Shown here in pieces: positions 39,889-49,541 of a stretch of DNA of 64,000 nt (position 1 is the stretch's first letter; every line of letters starts with the position of its first letter). The stretch covers positions 2,046,001 through 2,110,000 of the forward strand of contig NZ_CP014206.1 in NCBI RefSeq assembly GCF_001563225.1, in the 5' to 3' direction. Below the pieces are notes generated by a model. The model saw only the letters and a list, made by a program, of their open reading frames with translations. It made no database searches and was not told where the DNA came from. The translations under genes and the position numbers were made by a program. The DNA comes from Pseudodesulfovibrio indicus (GTDB lineage Bacteria; Desulfobacterota; Desulfovibrionia; Desulfovibrionales; Desulfovibrionaceae).

Positions 39889-41511
39889 CTACCAGGAGAA
39901 GAAGTAGGTAGCGGCCAGGCCGGTGATGGACATGGTGATGGTGTAGGGCAGGGCCAGGACGACCATGCGGCCGTAGGACAGCCGGATGACCGGGGCCAGG
40001 GCCGAGGTCAGCAGGAACAGGAAGGCGGCCTGTCCGTTGGGGGTGGCCACGGACGGGATGTTGGTGCCGGTGTTGATGGCCACGGCCAGGTGGTCGAAGT
40101 GGGTCATCAGCTTGGAGACCTGGTCCTGCATGGCGGCGGGCAGGGAGGCGATGACGTCGGCCCGTTCCACGAGCGGGTCGGTCAGCCTGTCCATGAGCGC
40201 CGGGGCGTCGGTCACGCCGGGCACGGAGGCGAGCAGGTTCACGAAGTGGATCTTGGTCTCGGAGATGTACACGGTGGCCACGAAGACGTTGTCCGAGATC
40301 ATGGACAGCAACCCGTTGGCCACATAGTAGGCCGCGAGCTGGACCTGGCCTTCGAGGCTGAGGACCAGGTGCATGACCGGGGCGAACAGGTGCTGCTCGT
40401 GGATCACGCCGACGATGGCGAAGAAGACCACCAGCAGTGCGGTGAAGGGCAGGGCCTCTTCGAACGCGGGGCCGAGCTGGTGCTCGTCGGTGAAGCCGTT
40501 GAGGGCGGTCAGCAGGACGATGACCGACAGGCCGATGATGCCGACTTCGGCCAGGTGGAAGGCCAGGGCGAGGATCAGCCAGACGCCGATCAGGGCCTGG
40601 ACCACGAGCTGCGCCTTGCCCTGGAGGCCGCGCTTGGACTCCATTTCGATGGCGGTTTCGAGCAGGTGGGAGCGGATGTTGCCCGGCATCTGCGCGCCGT
40701 AGCCGAAGATGTGGAACTTCTCGACCAGGACGCAGGTCAGCAGGCCGACGGCCAGGACGGGCATGGAGACGTGGGCCACGTTCAGAAAGAAGGGCACGAA
40801 GTGCCAGCCCATGACCTCGCCGATGAGCAGGTTCTGGGGCTCGCCCACCAGGGTGCAGACGCCGCCCAGCGCGGTGCCGACCGCGCCGTGCATCATCAGG
40901 TTGCGCAGGAAGGCGCGGAATTGGCGCAGGTCGTTGCGCTCATGCTCCTTGACGGCCAGGTCGGAACACAGGTCGTGGGAGCAGTTCATGGTCTTGCCGG
41001 AGGCATAGCGGTGGTACACGTTGTAGAACCCGTAGGCCACGGCGATGATGACCGCGGTGACGGTCAGGGCGTCCAGAAAAGCGGACAGGAACGCCCCCGC
41101 GAAACAGAAGAGCAGCGAGATGGCGATCTTGGACTGCACTCGGGTGAGGATACGGGTGAAGGTGTACTGAAGGAAGTCCTTCATGAAGTAGATGCCCGCA
41201 ACCATGAAGATCAGGAGCAGGATGACCGGGAAGTTGATCAGGGCTTCATCGTAGACGGTTCGGGGCGAGGTCATGCCCAGGATGACCGCCTCGATGGCGA
41301 GCAGGCCGCCCGCGGGCAGCGGGTAGCATTTGAGCGCCATGGCCAGGGTGAAGATGAACTCGGCGATCAGGATCCAGCCGGCAATGAATTTGCCGACGGT
41401 GACCACGAGGATGGGGTTGATGATCAAGAAGGCGATGATCGCCAGCTTGTACCAGTTTGGGGCCTTGCCCAGGAAGTTTCTGCTAAAGGCCTGTGTCATA
41501 GTCTGAGGCAT
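39889..41511 (-). CDS. nhaB: Na+/H+ antiporter NhaB
   Basis: 540 residues and about 12 hydrophobic helices, with NhaB segments ([18 protein letters not shown] at the N-terminus, [17 protein letters not shown] and [22 protein letters not shown]). It exchanges Na+ for H+ at the inner membrane for pH and sodium balance. It is last in a minus-strand row after the CBS, SLC13 and hexapeptide genes. A Na+ exporter beside a Na+-coupled dicarboxylate carrier makes functional sense. Confidence 0.93.
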   Translation of the reverse strand: MPQTMTQAFSRNFLGKAPNWYKLAIIAFLIINPILVVTVGKFIAGWILIAEFIFTLAMALKCYPLPAGGLLAIEAVILGMTSPRTVYDEALINFPVILLLIFMVAGIYFMKDFLQYTFTRILTRVQSKIAISLLFCFAGAFLSAFLDALTVTAVIIAVAYGFYNVYHRYASGKTMNCSHDLCSDLAVKEHERNDLRQFRAFLRNLMMHGAVGTALGGVCTLVGEPQNLLIGEVMGWHFVPFFLNVAHVSMPVLAVGLLTCVLVEKFHIFGYGAQMPGNIRSHLLETAIEMESKRGLQGKAQLVVQALIGVWLILALAFHLAEVGIIGLSVIVLLTALNGFTDEHQLGPAFEEALPFTALLVVFFAIVGVIHEQHLFAPVMHLVLSLEGQVQLAAYYVANGLLSMISDNVFVATVYISETKIHFVNLLASVPGVTDAPALMDRLTDPLVERADVIASLPAAMQDQVSKLMTHFDHLAVAINTGTNIPSVATPNGQAAFLFLLTSALAPVIRLSYGRMVVLALPYTITMSITGLAATYFFSW

Positions 41512-41562
41512 TTTCGGGTACTCCTAATCAGTGGATTGCCGGGTTCTGTCTCGATGCAAGAT

Positions 41563-42984
41563 CTAGTCCCCGATGGTCATGGACGGATACATGCCCGCAT
41601 CCGGCCCCGACTGGAAGGGCTGGAGGATGTTGAAGGCGGCATCCCGGGTTTTCTGGGCGTGCCCACGGGTCTTTTCGGACCCGTCGAAATACGCGCCGTT
41701 CTCTTCTCTGATGTGATCGATGCGGTGTCTGAACGCATCGACGAAAGCTTTTCCGTCCCCCTTGAAGGTCATGTTGCCGAGGGTTACGTCCGTGGCCTTG
41801 GACAACTCGTCCAGGCTGATGCACTGGGTCTCCAGGTCGGACTTCTTGGTGATGTATCCCCATACCGCCGAATTCTCCGGGATGTCGATGCACTCTGTCG
41901 TGTCGATGATGGTGTGCGGCATGACGATGGAGTCGCGACCGATGGTGATGGGGCACTCCTTGGTCCCGTGGAGAAAGGAGTTGAAGCCCACGAAGACGTT
42001 TTTGCCGTTCTTGGTCCAGATGACCTTGCCCCCGTGGGCGGTGACGTTGTTGCCTTCGTAGACGGAATTCTTGATGTAGCAGTTTTCCTGGGCGTTGGAC
42101 CCCTTGCCGATGAACGAGTCCTCGATGTGGGCGCGCTGCACGATGAGGGCGTTCTCGCCGATCTCGCATTTGCCCTTGATGACGGCGTAGGGGGAGACGT
42201 AGGCGGAATCGGGCACCGGGATATCCGATTCGGGCCGGGCCGTGGAGTAGATGGGTACGAAGTCTTCCTTGAACTCGTCCACGTATTCCACGAGCTTTCC
42301 GGTGAGCTGGCCGTTCTCGTCGAGCTTGACGTATTTCTCGATCACGCCTTCGGGATAGATGTAATTGAACTCGAACAGATCGCCCGCCTTGATCCAGACG
42401 TGGCCCGGCTGAACGATCTTGCGCGAGAGGTCGCCCGCCTGGACGTAGGCGAAATCGCCGATGACGCAGTTGTGCATCACCGACAGGTCGGCGGTGGAGA
42501 AGGCCCCGAGGTACACGCCTTCCGTGGTGGTCCCGTGGATGTTCGAGTAGTGCATGGCCACGGTGTTCAGGATGCGGAAGACTTCGGGGGTCTCGGGGTT
42601 CTTGGAGTGGTTGTGGACCAGGGTCTTGACCAGGTACGAGTTGATGATCCGGATGACCTCGTCGTAGAAGAGCTTGGTCTTGACCCCGTTGAACTCGACC
42701 ACGTCGCCCTTGCGCTTGAGCTCGTCGCCGCGCACGTTGGACTTGTAGAGCACCGAGCGGTCGACCTGGGTCTTGCCCAGGAAGTAGGTCCCTGAAAGAT
42801 TGGAGTTCTTGAATTTGAAGCTGATGGGATGGTCTTCGGTCAGGGCGTAGAACGCGTAATAGAGGATATGGCGTTCGCGCGGGATGGAGTTCTGGAGAAT
42901 GGAGCGGACGTCGATCCCCATGGGCTTGAGGTTGACGTTCACTCTGGATGTTATGTGGTCGAAGAGGGCTTCGAGTTTTTCCAT
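41563..42984 (-). CDS. Left-handed beta-helix (hexapeptide-repeat) protein of unknown role
   Basis: 473 residues. Repeated [LIV]GxxxX units between about residues 140 and 360 (for example VMHNCVIGDFAYVQAG, YAVIKGKCEIGENALI, HIEDSFIGKGSNAQEN, ITIGRDSIVMPHTIID) predict a left-handed beta-helix as in acyl- and nucleotidyltransferases. No clear catalytic signature was recognised. It sits between an SLC13-type carrier and NhaB, with a perfect stem-loop 34 bases upstream of its start. A link to carboxylate uptake or sugar-nucleotide metabolism is possible but open. Confidence 0.75.
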   Translation of the reverse strand: MEKLEALFDHITSRVNVNLKPMGIDVRSILQNSIPRERHILYYAFYALTEDHPISFKFKNSNLSGTYFLGKTQVDRSVLYKSNVRGDELKRKGDVVEFNGVKTKLFYDEVIRIINSYLVKTLVHNHSKNPETPEVFRILNTVAMHYSNIHGTTTEGVYLGAFSTADLSVMHNCVIGDFAYVQAGDLSRKIVQPGHVWIKAGDLFEFNYIYPEGVIEKYVKLDENGQLTGKLVEYVDEFKEDFVPIYSTARPESDIPVPDSAYVSPYAVIKGKCEIGENALIVQRAHIEDSFIGKGSNAQENCYIKNSVYEGNNVTAHGGKVIWTKNGKNVFVGFNSFLHGTKECPITIGRDSIVMPHTIIDTTECIDIPENSAVWGYITKKSDLETQCISLDELSKATDVTLGNMTFKGDGKAFVDAFRHRIDHIREENGAYFDGSEKTRGHAQKTRDAAFNILQPFQSGPDAGMYPSMTIGD

Positions 42985-43017
42985 GGATCTCCCCTGATTC
43001 GTTGTGGTTGGGACCTG

Positions 43018-43051
43018 AAACGGCTGCCGTGCGGGAACACGGCAGCCGTTT
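43018..43051. other. 14-bp perfect stem-loop between SLC13 and hexapeptide genes
   Basis: AAACGGCTGCCGTG pairs with CACGGCAGCCGTTT around a 6-base loop. T-runs are short on both sides (TTTT on plus, TTT on minus), so it is probably a partial terminator or RNA-processing site rather than a full stop. Confidence 0.65.
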
Positions 43052-43080
43052 TAGTGTATACGCAACAATGGTTCGATAGT

Positions 43081-44558
43081 CTAGCCGCCTACCGGAATGG
43101 TGATGGTCATGCCCATGATCGGCCAGATGACCAGGACCGCCAGGGCGACCACGATCATGAGCAGGATCGACGCCGGAACGCCCCAGCCGAAGAATTCACC
43201 GGTGGTGAACTGGCCGGAATCGTAGGCGATGGCGTTGGGAGCCGCGCCCACCAGGAGCAGGAACGGCATGCCCGCCATGACCAGCGAGGCGTACAGGATG
43301 ACTTCGGGGGCAACGCCCAGGTAGGGGGCGATGACCAGGGCCACGGGGAGCGATATGGCGATGGCCGCCACGTTCATGATGAAGTTGGTCATGATCATCA
43401 CGAAGAAGGCGATGGACATGACGAAGACGAACCAGTGGGCCTCGCGGAACATGACCAGCCAGTTGACGGCCATCCACTTGGCCGCGCCGGTCTGCCACAG
43501 ACAGAAGCCGATGGACATGGCGCCCGCGAAGAGCAGGATGATGTTCCAGGGGATGTCCTCCAGGTCCTTGAGGTCCAGAATCTTGAAGATGAAGAAGAGG
43601 ACCGAGGAGCAGAGGATGATGGCGGTCTTGTCCACGGCCTTCAGCGCCGGGACGAAGGCGCGCAGGGACATGATCACGATGACCGAGGCGACGATGATGG
43701 CCGCCAGGATTTCATCGCGGGTCAGGCCGCCCATCTTGGCGTTGAGCTCGCGGGCCTTTTCGCGCAGGCCGGGGATGCGGTCCTTCTCGGGCTTGCAGAC
43801 GATCATGAAGAAGCCCCAGAGCAGGAAGGTCATGGCCCAGCCGATGGGGGCCATGTAGTAGGACAGCTCGAAGAAGCCGACGTCCACGTTGACGATTTCC
43901 TTGTAGAAACCAAGGGCCACCGCGCCGCGCGCGCCGCGCCGAGCAGGGTGACGATGGAGCCGGCGCCGGCCACGTAGGCCATGCCGATGAACAACCCCTT
44001 GCCGAACTTGGTGGGCCGGTCGCCCTCGCCGTAGAGGGCGTAGATGGCGAGCAGCAGGGGGTAGATGGTGGCGGCCACCGCGGTGTGGGCCATGATGTGG
44101 GTCAGGGCCGCGGTGACGACGAAGACGCCGAGGTAGATCATCGAGGTGCGCTCACCCACGATGTCGAGCATCTTGTAGGCCAGCCGCTTGGTCAGGCCGG
44201 TCTTGGTGAAGACCAGGCCGATCATGATGGAGGCGAAGATGAACAGGACCGACGGGTCCATGAAGTCCTTGAAGGCCTCCTGCGGGCCGCGAATGAGGAA
44301 CATGACCTGCAGGATGCCGATCATGAGCGAGGTGATGCCGATGGGCACGACCTCGAAGACCCACCAGGTGCCTGCCAGCAGGAAGACGGCGATGGCGCCC
44401 TTGGCCTGCTGGCTCAGGGGGAAGTGTTCCCCGAGGGGGTCGATGGCGTCCGGCCAGGCCGGGGCGAAATAGACGATGGCAAAGAGGGCGACGCCGGTGA
44501 GCATGAACACCAGGCGTTTCCAGTCGAATGCGGGTTTGACGGTGCGTGCGGTCTCCAT
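43081..44558 (-). pseudogene. SLC13/DASS-family Na+:carboxylate (or anion) permease, frame broken at a GC repeat
   Basis: The N-terminal half (METARTVKPAFDW start, VFEVVPIGITSLMIGILQV, THIMAHTAVAATIYPLLL) and the C-terminal half (from VALGFYKEIV, with MTNFIMNVAAIAISLPVALV and LLLVGAAPNAIAYDSGQF) are in different frames that meet at the tract CGCGCCGCGCGCGCCGCGCC (43921-43940). Removing one GC dinucleotide restores GSIVTLLGAARGAVALGFYK. Together they make a full permease of about 490 residues. Either a slipped dinucleotide repeat or a sequence error. It is preceded by the CBS gene, 18 bases away. Confidence 0.82.
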
Positions 44559-44576
44559 GTTGATCTCCCGGATGGC

Positions 44577-45098
44577 CTATTCGCTCATGGCGCAGGTATG
44601 CATGCGCCCGATGAGCTCGTTGAAGACGTCCGACATTCTGAGCAAGCCGGAAACCTTGCCGTTGCTGCGCACGATCAGCGGTTGGGGGGTGCCCACCATG
44701 AACATGTGCAGTCCGGTTTCTATGGAGTCGTCTTCATTTATGTAATGGTTGTCCGCGGGGACGTGCATGGCGTCCTTGACGCTTATTCCCACACCCCTGG
44801 CGCAGATGTTGGTCAGGGTGTCCGACCAGAGGTTGAATTCCTTGAACTGCTCGGCGACGTAGCGGTTGGAGAGGATGTCGCTATCGAGGTCTTTTTTGAA
44901 GAGTTTCTTGTAGTTGGGCTCCAGGGCGGTGATGATGTCCATCATGGTCAGGACACCTGCGAAAGCGCCGTTCCCGTCAACGACGAGGATGTCCCGATGG
45001 CCTCCCTTGCGAAGCGTTTCGGCGGCGTCGCCGAGGGTCGCTTCGATGCCCAGGGTCAGGTAGTCGTCCACCGGGATCATCAGATCTTTGATTTTCAT
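44577..45098 (-). CDS. CBS-domain pair protein
   Basis: Start at 45098 (MKIKDLMIPVDDYLTL), preceded by GGAGGAAGGT; a longer frame would run through the promoter. 173 residues contain two CBS motifs (TLRKGGHRDILVVDGNGAFAGVLTMMDII and SIETGLHMFMVGTPQPLIVRS...LLRMSDVF). CBS pairs bind adenosine nucleotides and usually regulate a partner. As first gene before an SLC13 permease it may gate or report on that transporter. This is inference from position. Confidence 0.87.
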   Translation of the reverse strand: MKIKDLMIPVDDYLTLGIEATLGDAAETLRKGGHRDILVVDGNGAFAGVLTMMDIITALEPNYKKLFKKDLDSDILSNRYVAEQFKEFNLWSDTLTNICARGVGISVKDAMHVPADNHYINEDDSIETGLHMFMVGTPQPLIVRSNGKVSGLLRMSDVFNELIGRMHTCAMSE

Positions 45099-45276
45099 GT
45101 AATACCTTCCTCCCGAGAAGTACTGTTTGCACAATCGGGCCGCGCCGGTCCTTGCCGGAGCACTGCGCGGCTCGTGGACACGAACCTTCCGCTTCCCGCC
45201 GAATTCCGTCCCGACCCCCATCGGGACGGCCCCGAACAACGTTCGCGGCCCGGAAAGAGCAGACGGTTCGCGTTTC

Positions 45277-45305
45277 TATAGATAGCAATTGTTTCTTTGC
45301 GTCAA
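45277..45305 (-). promoter_or_regulatory. Candidate sigma-70 promoter of the CBS-SLC13-hexapeptide-nhaB cluster
   Basis: Minus strand TTGACG (45300-45305), a 17-base spacer and TCTATA (45277-45282). The -35 element is good, the -10 only moderate. The direct repeats at 45336-45402 lie just upstream, where an activator would bind. Confidence 0.4.
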
Positions 45306-45335
45306 GAGTATTATGTGAAATAAGGTGCAAGGACG

Positions 45336-45402
45336 AAATGAAACAAAATGAGACTAAATTGAAACGCGTTTATGTTCTAAAATGAAACAAAAAGAGACAA
45401 AG
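45336..45402. repeat. Pair of 23-bp direct repeats upstream of the CBS gene
   Basis: AAATGAAACAAAATGAGACTAAA (45336) and AAATGAAACAAAAAGAGACAAAG (45380) differ at three positions and start 44 bases apart, about four helical turns. TTGAAACGCGTTTATG lies between them. A related ATGAAACAATCC occurs near 47198, upstream of the regulator gene. Likely regulator-binding sites. Confidence 0.55.
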
Positions 45403-45409
45403 TGGGCGG

Positions 45410-45748
45410 TCAGAAGTAGTTTTGACCGGGGGAGAGCTTGCCGATGAGGTAGGCTTCCAGGACGGGATCTGCCGGGCCGCAGACGTTGTCTATGACCTTG
45501 ATCCCCTTGCGCTTGAGGAATTCGAAGACCTCTTTCTCGATGCCCGCGCAGATGATCGTCTGGATGTTCTCGGCCATGACCAATCGGTACATGGCCTCGG
45601 CGGACGGGGCTTCGAAGGTGATGACCTTTTCGCTGATCCGGCCCATGGCGCTGGTCTCGCGGGTTACGGAGAGAATAAGCACCTCCGGGGCCAGGTCGAA
45701 CCTCGGGGCCAGTTCGTTGTCCATGATCGGGATGAGGATGTTTTCCAT
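45410..45748 (-). CDS. NifX/NifB-like (Nitro_FeMo-Co fold) protein
   Basis: 112 residues matching the dinitrogenase iron-molybdenum cofactor family: MENILIPIMDNELAPRFDLAP at the start, TIICAGIEKEVFEFLKRKGIKVI, and DNVCGPADPVLEAYL near the end. Family members bind Fe-S or FeMo-cofactor precursors; in sulfate reducers similar proteins (for example the ORP complex) occur outside nitrogen fixation. It starts nine bases after the regulator stop, so the two form an operon. Metal-cluster binding is inferred; no nif genes are nearby. Confidence 0.8.
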   Translation of the reverse strand: MENILIPIMDNELAPRFDLAPEVLILSVTRETSAMGRISEKVITFEAPSAEAMYRLVMAENIQTIICAGIEKEVFEFLKRKGIKVIDNVCGPADPVLEAYLIGKLSPGQNYF

Positions 45749-45757
45749 GGGATCGCC

Positions 45758-47153
45758 CTATTCGATGCCGAAGTATTTCATCTTGCGCCACAGGGTGGAG
45801 CGGCCCCAGCCGAGCAGCTCGGCCGCCTGGGATTTGCGTCCGCCGGTCTTGACCAGGGCCTCCAGGATCATCTTGCGCTGCACGTCCTCCCAGCGCTCAG
45901 GAGGGGCCGCGCGGACCGCGCCCTGGGGTTGCTGGGCCGGGGCCGGGACCGAGGCCAGATTGTCCGGCAGGTTCGGGCCGTGCAGCATGTACCCCGGCAG
46001 GTGGCGCATGCGGATGACGTTGGTGTCGCAGAAGTTGACCGCGTATTCGATGAGGTTGCGCAGCTCCCGGATGTTGCCGGGAAATTCGTAGGACCGCAGC
46101 AGGGTCTCCACGTTTTTGGAAAACCGGTCCACCTTCTTGCCGTAGCGCGCCTGGAACATCTTCAGGAAGTGATCCTGGAGCAACAGCAAATCCTCGCCGC
46201 GCTCGCGCAGGGGCGGCAGGTGCAGCCGGATGACGTTCAGCCGGTAGAGCAGGTCGCGGCGGAACCGCTTGTGCCGGACCATGTCTTCCAGATCGTAGTG
46301 GCTGGCGGCCATGATCCGGACGTCCGTGTGGACCACCTTGGTGGACCCCACGGGCCGCACCGCGTGGTCGTCCATGTAGGCCAGGAGCTTGGCCTGGAGC
46401 GGCATGGGCAGGTCGCCGATCTCGGTGATGAACAGGGTGCCGCCGTGGGCCATGCGCAACCGGCCGGGCTTGGCGTGGTCCGCGCCGGGCAGGGCGTTCT
46501 TGGCATGCCCGAACAGCTCGGACTCCAGCAACGGCACGGGCAGGGAGCCGCAGTTGACCTTCACGAACGGACCGTCGCGGTCCGATTCCTTGTGGATCTC
46601 CTCGGCCAGCATGTCCTTGCCGGTGCCGGTCTCGCCGGTGATCAGCACGGGCGAGTCCGTCTGGGCGATGGACGGGGTCATGGAAAATATCTTGCGCACC
46701 TGCGGGCTGCGGCCCACCAGCTCGCCCAGACCGGCCACCCCGCTGCCGATCTCGTCCAGGATGTGCGTGGACGCGGGCATGATCGTCTCGATCACGCCCC
46801 GGATCACCCCGTTGTCGCCCACCAGCGGCGCGATGTTCAGGTGGATGTTGACCTTCTCCCGATCGCGGTCGACGATGTTCGCCTCCACGGTCTTGGGGCG
46901 CTTGTCCGTCCAGCCGGTCAGCACCGGACAGCTGCGCATGCAGTAGTCGCACCGCAGGGCGTGCAGGCAACGGATGCCGAGCACCTGCTTCCCGTCCACG
47001 CCCGTCAGGGACTCGTATCCCTTGTTCACGGCCAGCACTTTCCCCTGGCGGTCCAGGATCGCCACGCCCAGGGGCAACAGGTCCAGCAGGGCCTCCAGCC
47101 CCTCCCTGTTGGTCAGGCTCCGTATCAATGCGGCCGGATCGGCAATGGGCATG
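45758..47153 (-). CDS. NtrC-like PAS/AAA+/Fis regulator with degenerate sigma-54-activation motifs
   Basis: Start at 47153 (MPIADPAALIRS) after AAGGAGA. 464 residues: PAS with a Cys cluster (C62, C68, C71, C75 in CLHALRCDYCMRSCP), AAA+ and a Fis-type HTH (GRKSQAAELLGWGRSTLW). Walker A is intact (GETGTGKD), but where GAFTGA is expected the protein reads NALPGA (219-224), Walker B is FITEIGD with Thr243 for Asp, and sensor I is AASHYD instead of AATNRD. It probably cannot open sigma-54 promoters and may act as a DNA-bound switch at sigma-70 promoters or as a repressor. The Cys cluster suggests a metal- or redox-sensing input. Confidence 0.85.
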
Positions 47154-47334
47154 CGCTCTCCTTGTCTGCAGGCTACAATCCACCCAGCAGTGAACCATAA
47201 TGAAACAATCCGCCGAATACAAGGAAATGCGCCCCCGGCCCCCCATCCCCTCATCCCCCAAAACTCTTTGTGTCGCTGCGCGAGGTTTGGGGGACGAGAG
47301 AGGATGTGCTGTTTAACAACGCTTCTTCCCCAAC

Positions 47335-47359
47335 AAAAAAGGCCGCTTGGCGGCCCTTT
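47335..47359 (-). terminator. Terminator of the heme-type chemoreceptor gene
   Basis: Minus strand GGCCGC / GCGGCC stem with a 3-base loop, extended by A/T pairs and followed by six T residues, 22 bases past the stop at 47381. Confidence 0.82.
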
Positions 47360-47380
47360 ATGTTGGTTTGTCGAGAGAGG

Positions 47381-49186
47381 CTAGTTGGAGTTCATTTCTT
47401 CGATGAGCTGGCGCAGCTCGTTGGAGAGGCGGGCCAGCTCGTTGATGGCTTCGGCGGACTGGTTCATGCCCTCGGCGGTTTCGCTGGCGATGAGGTTGAT
47501 GTCTTCCACGGCCCGGTTGATCTCTTCGGACGCGGCGGACTGCTCCTCGGCGGCGGTGGCGATGGATTGCACCTGGCCGGAGGTCTCGTCGGCGTAGTGG
47601 ACGATGGACTCTAAGGATTCGCCGGACCGGTTGGCCAGGTCGGTGGCCTGTTCCACGGCCTCGGCGGCGTGGTCCACGCTGCGGATGTTGGCGGACGCCG
47701 CGTCCTGGATGACCTGGATGGCGTCGCCGACCTCCTTGGTGGCGGCCATGGTCTTTTCGGCCAGCTTGCGGACCTCGTCCGCGACAACCGCGAAGCCGCG
47801 TCCCGCCTCGCCCGCGCGGGCGGCCTCGATGGCCGCGTTCAGGGCCAGCAGGTTGGTCTGGTCCGCGATGTCCTCGATGACGTTCATGATCTGGCCGATG
47901 TCGGTGGTCTGGTTGCCCAGCTGGTTCATGGACTTCTTGAGGGTGGCGGTCAGGTCGTGGACCTCCCGGATGGCGGCGATGGCCTCGCGGACCACCTTGG
48001 CGCCTTCCTGGGCCTGCTCGCGGGCATTGGCGGCGGAGGACGCGGAGGAAGCCGAATTGCGGGCGACTTCGAGGACCGTGGCGTTCATTTCTTCCATGGC
48101 CGTGGCGGTCTGGGTGGTGCGGTCGCGCTGGACGTCCGCGCCCCGGCTGACCTGTTCGGCCTGGGACGACAGCTGGTCGGCCGCGGAGGTCACCTGCTCG
48201 GCGATGAGCGAGGCCTCTCCGGCGATGCGCTGCATGGTGGTGAGCAGCTCGACGGACCGGGCCTCCTGGGCCTTGGCCTGTTCCATGGCGTCTTCGGCCA
48301 CGCCCTTGGCCTGCTCGGCCTCTTGCTTCTTCTGGTCGGCCTCGAACATCTTGGCCTTGAGGTTGCCGACCATGGTCTGGATGGCGTTCTTGACCACGCC
48401 CAGCTCGGCGGCGAAATGGCCTTCCGGCTCGGCGTTCAGGTCGCCTTCGGCCACGGACTCCGCGTAGGTGCGGATGCGCAGCAGGGGCCGGACGATGATC
48501 AGCTTGACCAGGATCCAGGCCAGGATGCCCACGGCCAGGAGAACGGCCAGGGTCTCGACGGCGGCGTAGATTTCGGCGCGCAGGATATTCGCCTTGGCGG
48601 TTTCGAGCGAGGTGATGATTTCAAAGGCGCCGTGGATCTCGCCTTCCTTCCAGCCTTCCTTGATGCCGCCGGTGGGATCGCGGTCACCCTTGTTGTCGCC
48701 GTGGCAAAAGAGGCAATCCTTGGTCAGCCGGATGGCGCGGAAATAGCGGATCTGATGGTCCTCGATGAGCACTTTCTCGTTGAGGTCCTTGGCCTTCAGC
48801 TCGGCCAGGACGTCGTTTTCGAGGGGAGTGGGCTTGTTGGCGGGGTTGCGGGGGGCCACCTTGGGCACCCGGAACTTGTATTGCAGCTCCTCGGCCTTGC
48901 GCTGGGCCATGTTGATGGCGGTGATGACCGGGATGGCCTCCACCAGCTTTTCCCTGGAATCGATCTGGTTGAAGGGAATCATCAACCCCAGGTTCAGCTT
49001 CTTGGCCATCTCCTCGCGGGCCGCCTCGGCCATGAGGATCAGGGCGCGGCTCTGCTCGACGATGCCCTCCTCCGCGTCGATGCGGATCTGCACGACCTGG
49101 TGGACGGACAGGACGAAGGCGACGATAAGCGGCCCGAGCAGGGCCAGGGCCAGAACCTTCACTTTCAAGCTGAGATCGGCGAACAT
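47381..49186 (-). CDS. Methyl-accepting chemotaxis protein with periplasmic c-type heme sensor (Tll0287/DUF3365-like)
   Basis: 601 residues. A membrane helix ([17 protein letters not shown]), a periplasmic domain of about 170 residues holding the heme-attachment motif CLFCH (C158, C161, H162), a second helix ([19 protein letters not shown]), a HAMP region and an MCP signalling domain with the tip [20 protein letters not shown]. Heme-containing chemoreceptors such as DcrA of D. vulgaris sense oxygen or redox potential. This one probably does likewise, controlling movement away from oxygen. It is apparently transcribed alone. Confidence 0.92.
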   Translation of the reverse strand: MFADLSLKVKVLALALLGPLIVAFVLSVHQVVQIRIDAEEGIVEQSRALILMAEAAREEMAKKLNLGLMIPFNQIDSREKLVEAIPVITAINMAQRKAEELQYKFRVPKVAPRNPANKPTPLENDVLAELKAKDLNEKVLIEDHQIRYFRAIRLTKDCLFCHGDNKGDRDPTGGIKEGWKEGEIHGAFEIITSLETAKANILRAEIYAAVETLAVLLAVGILAWILVKLIIVRPLLRIRTYAESVAEGDLNAEPEGHFAAELGVVKNAIQTMVGNLKAKMFEADQKKQEAEQAKGVAEDAMEQAKAQEARSVELLTTMQRIAGEASLIAEQVTSAADQLSSQAEQVSRGADVQRDRTTQTATAMEEMNATVLEVARNSASSASSAANAREQAQEGAKVVREAIAAIREVHDLTATLKKSMNQLGNQTTDIGQIMNVIEDIADQTNLLALNAAIEAARAGEAGRGFAVVADEVRKLAEKTMAATKEVGDAIQVIQDAASANIRSVDHAAEAVEQATDLANRSGESLESIVHYADETSGQVQSIATAAEEQSAASEEINRAVEDINLIASETAEGMNQSAEAINELARLSNELRQLIEEMNSN

Positions 49187-49541
49187 GGTATCCTCATGGC
49201 TGGTTGTGGTCTGGGTGTTTCTATCGACACAATCCGTACGGCACTATACCGTAATTTAAAAATATAATCTGCGGGCAACGTTTTATTATTTTCAGGCGGG
49301 CGGAGAGGGCCGGGGTGCCTGCGCTCGCCGTCATGGGAAGCACGGCGCGGCGGGGCAGGGCGCTGCCTTGGCTGCGATCCTCTGGTCCGTGACGAAGAAT
49401 CTACCGAGATTCCGGCGGACTGTCCACGCTCCCTTGCCAGGAATCCCGGAACGGAGTAGGTGTGCAAAACCGAGAACAATGGCGGTTAAGGCGGGCTACG
49501 GCACCGGGTTCGGCCCGGTCCGAACCCGGCGCGAGGCGATC
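49187..49541. promoter_or_regulatory. Divergent intergenic region
   Basis: 355 bases between the chemoreceptor start and the divergent asparagine-synthase-like gene. The half near the chemoreceptor is AT-rich (TACCGTAATTTAAAAATATAATC), as expected for a promoter; the other half is GC-rich. I see no convincing gene, repeat or sigma-54 site. Confidence 0.4.

Noticed and set aside
39670-42795. A 1041-codon plus-strand frame opposite nhaB and the beta-helix gene
   Set aside because: Low-complexity Gly/Val/Asp/His composition and full overlap with two well-supported minus-strand genes.
45099-45160. A sigma-54 promoter before the CBS gene (CGGCCCGATTGTGCA)
   Set aside because: The GG and GC elements are one base out of the required spacing.
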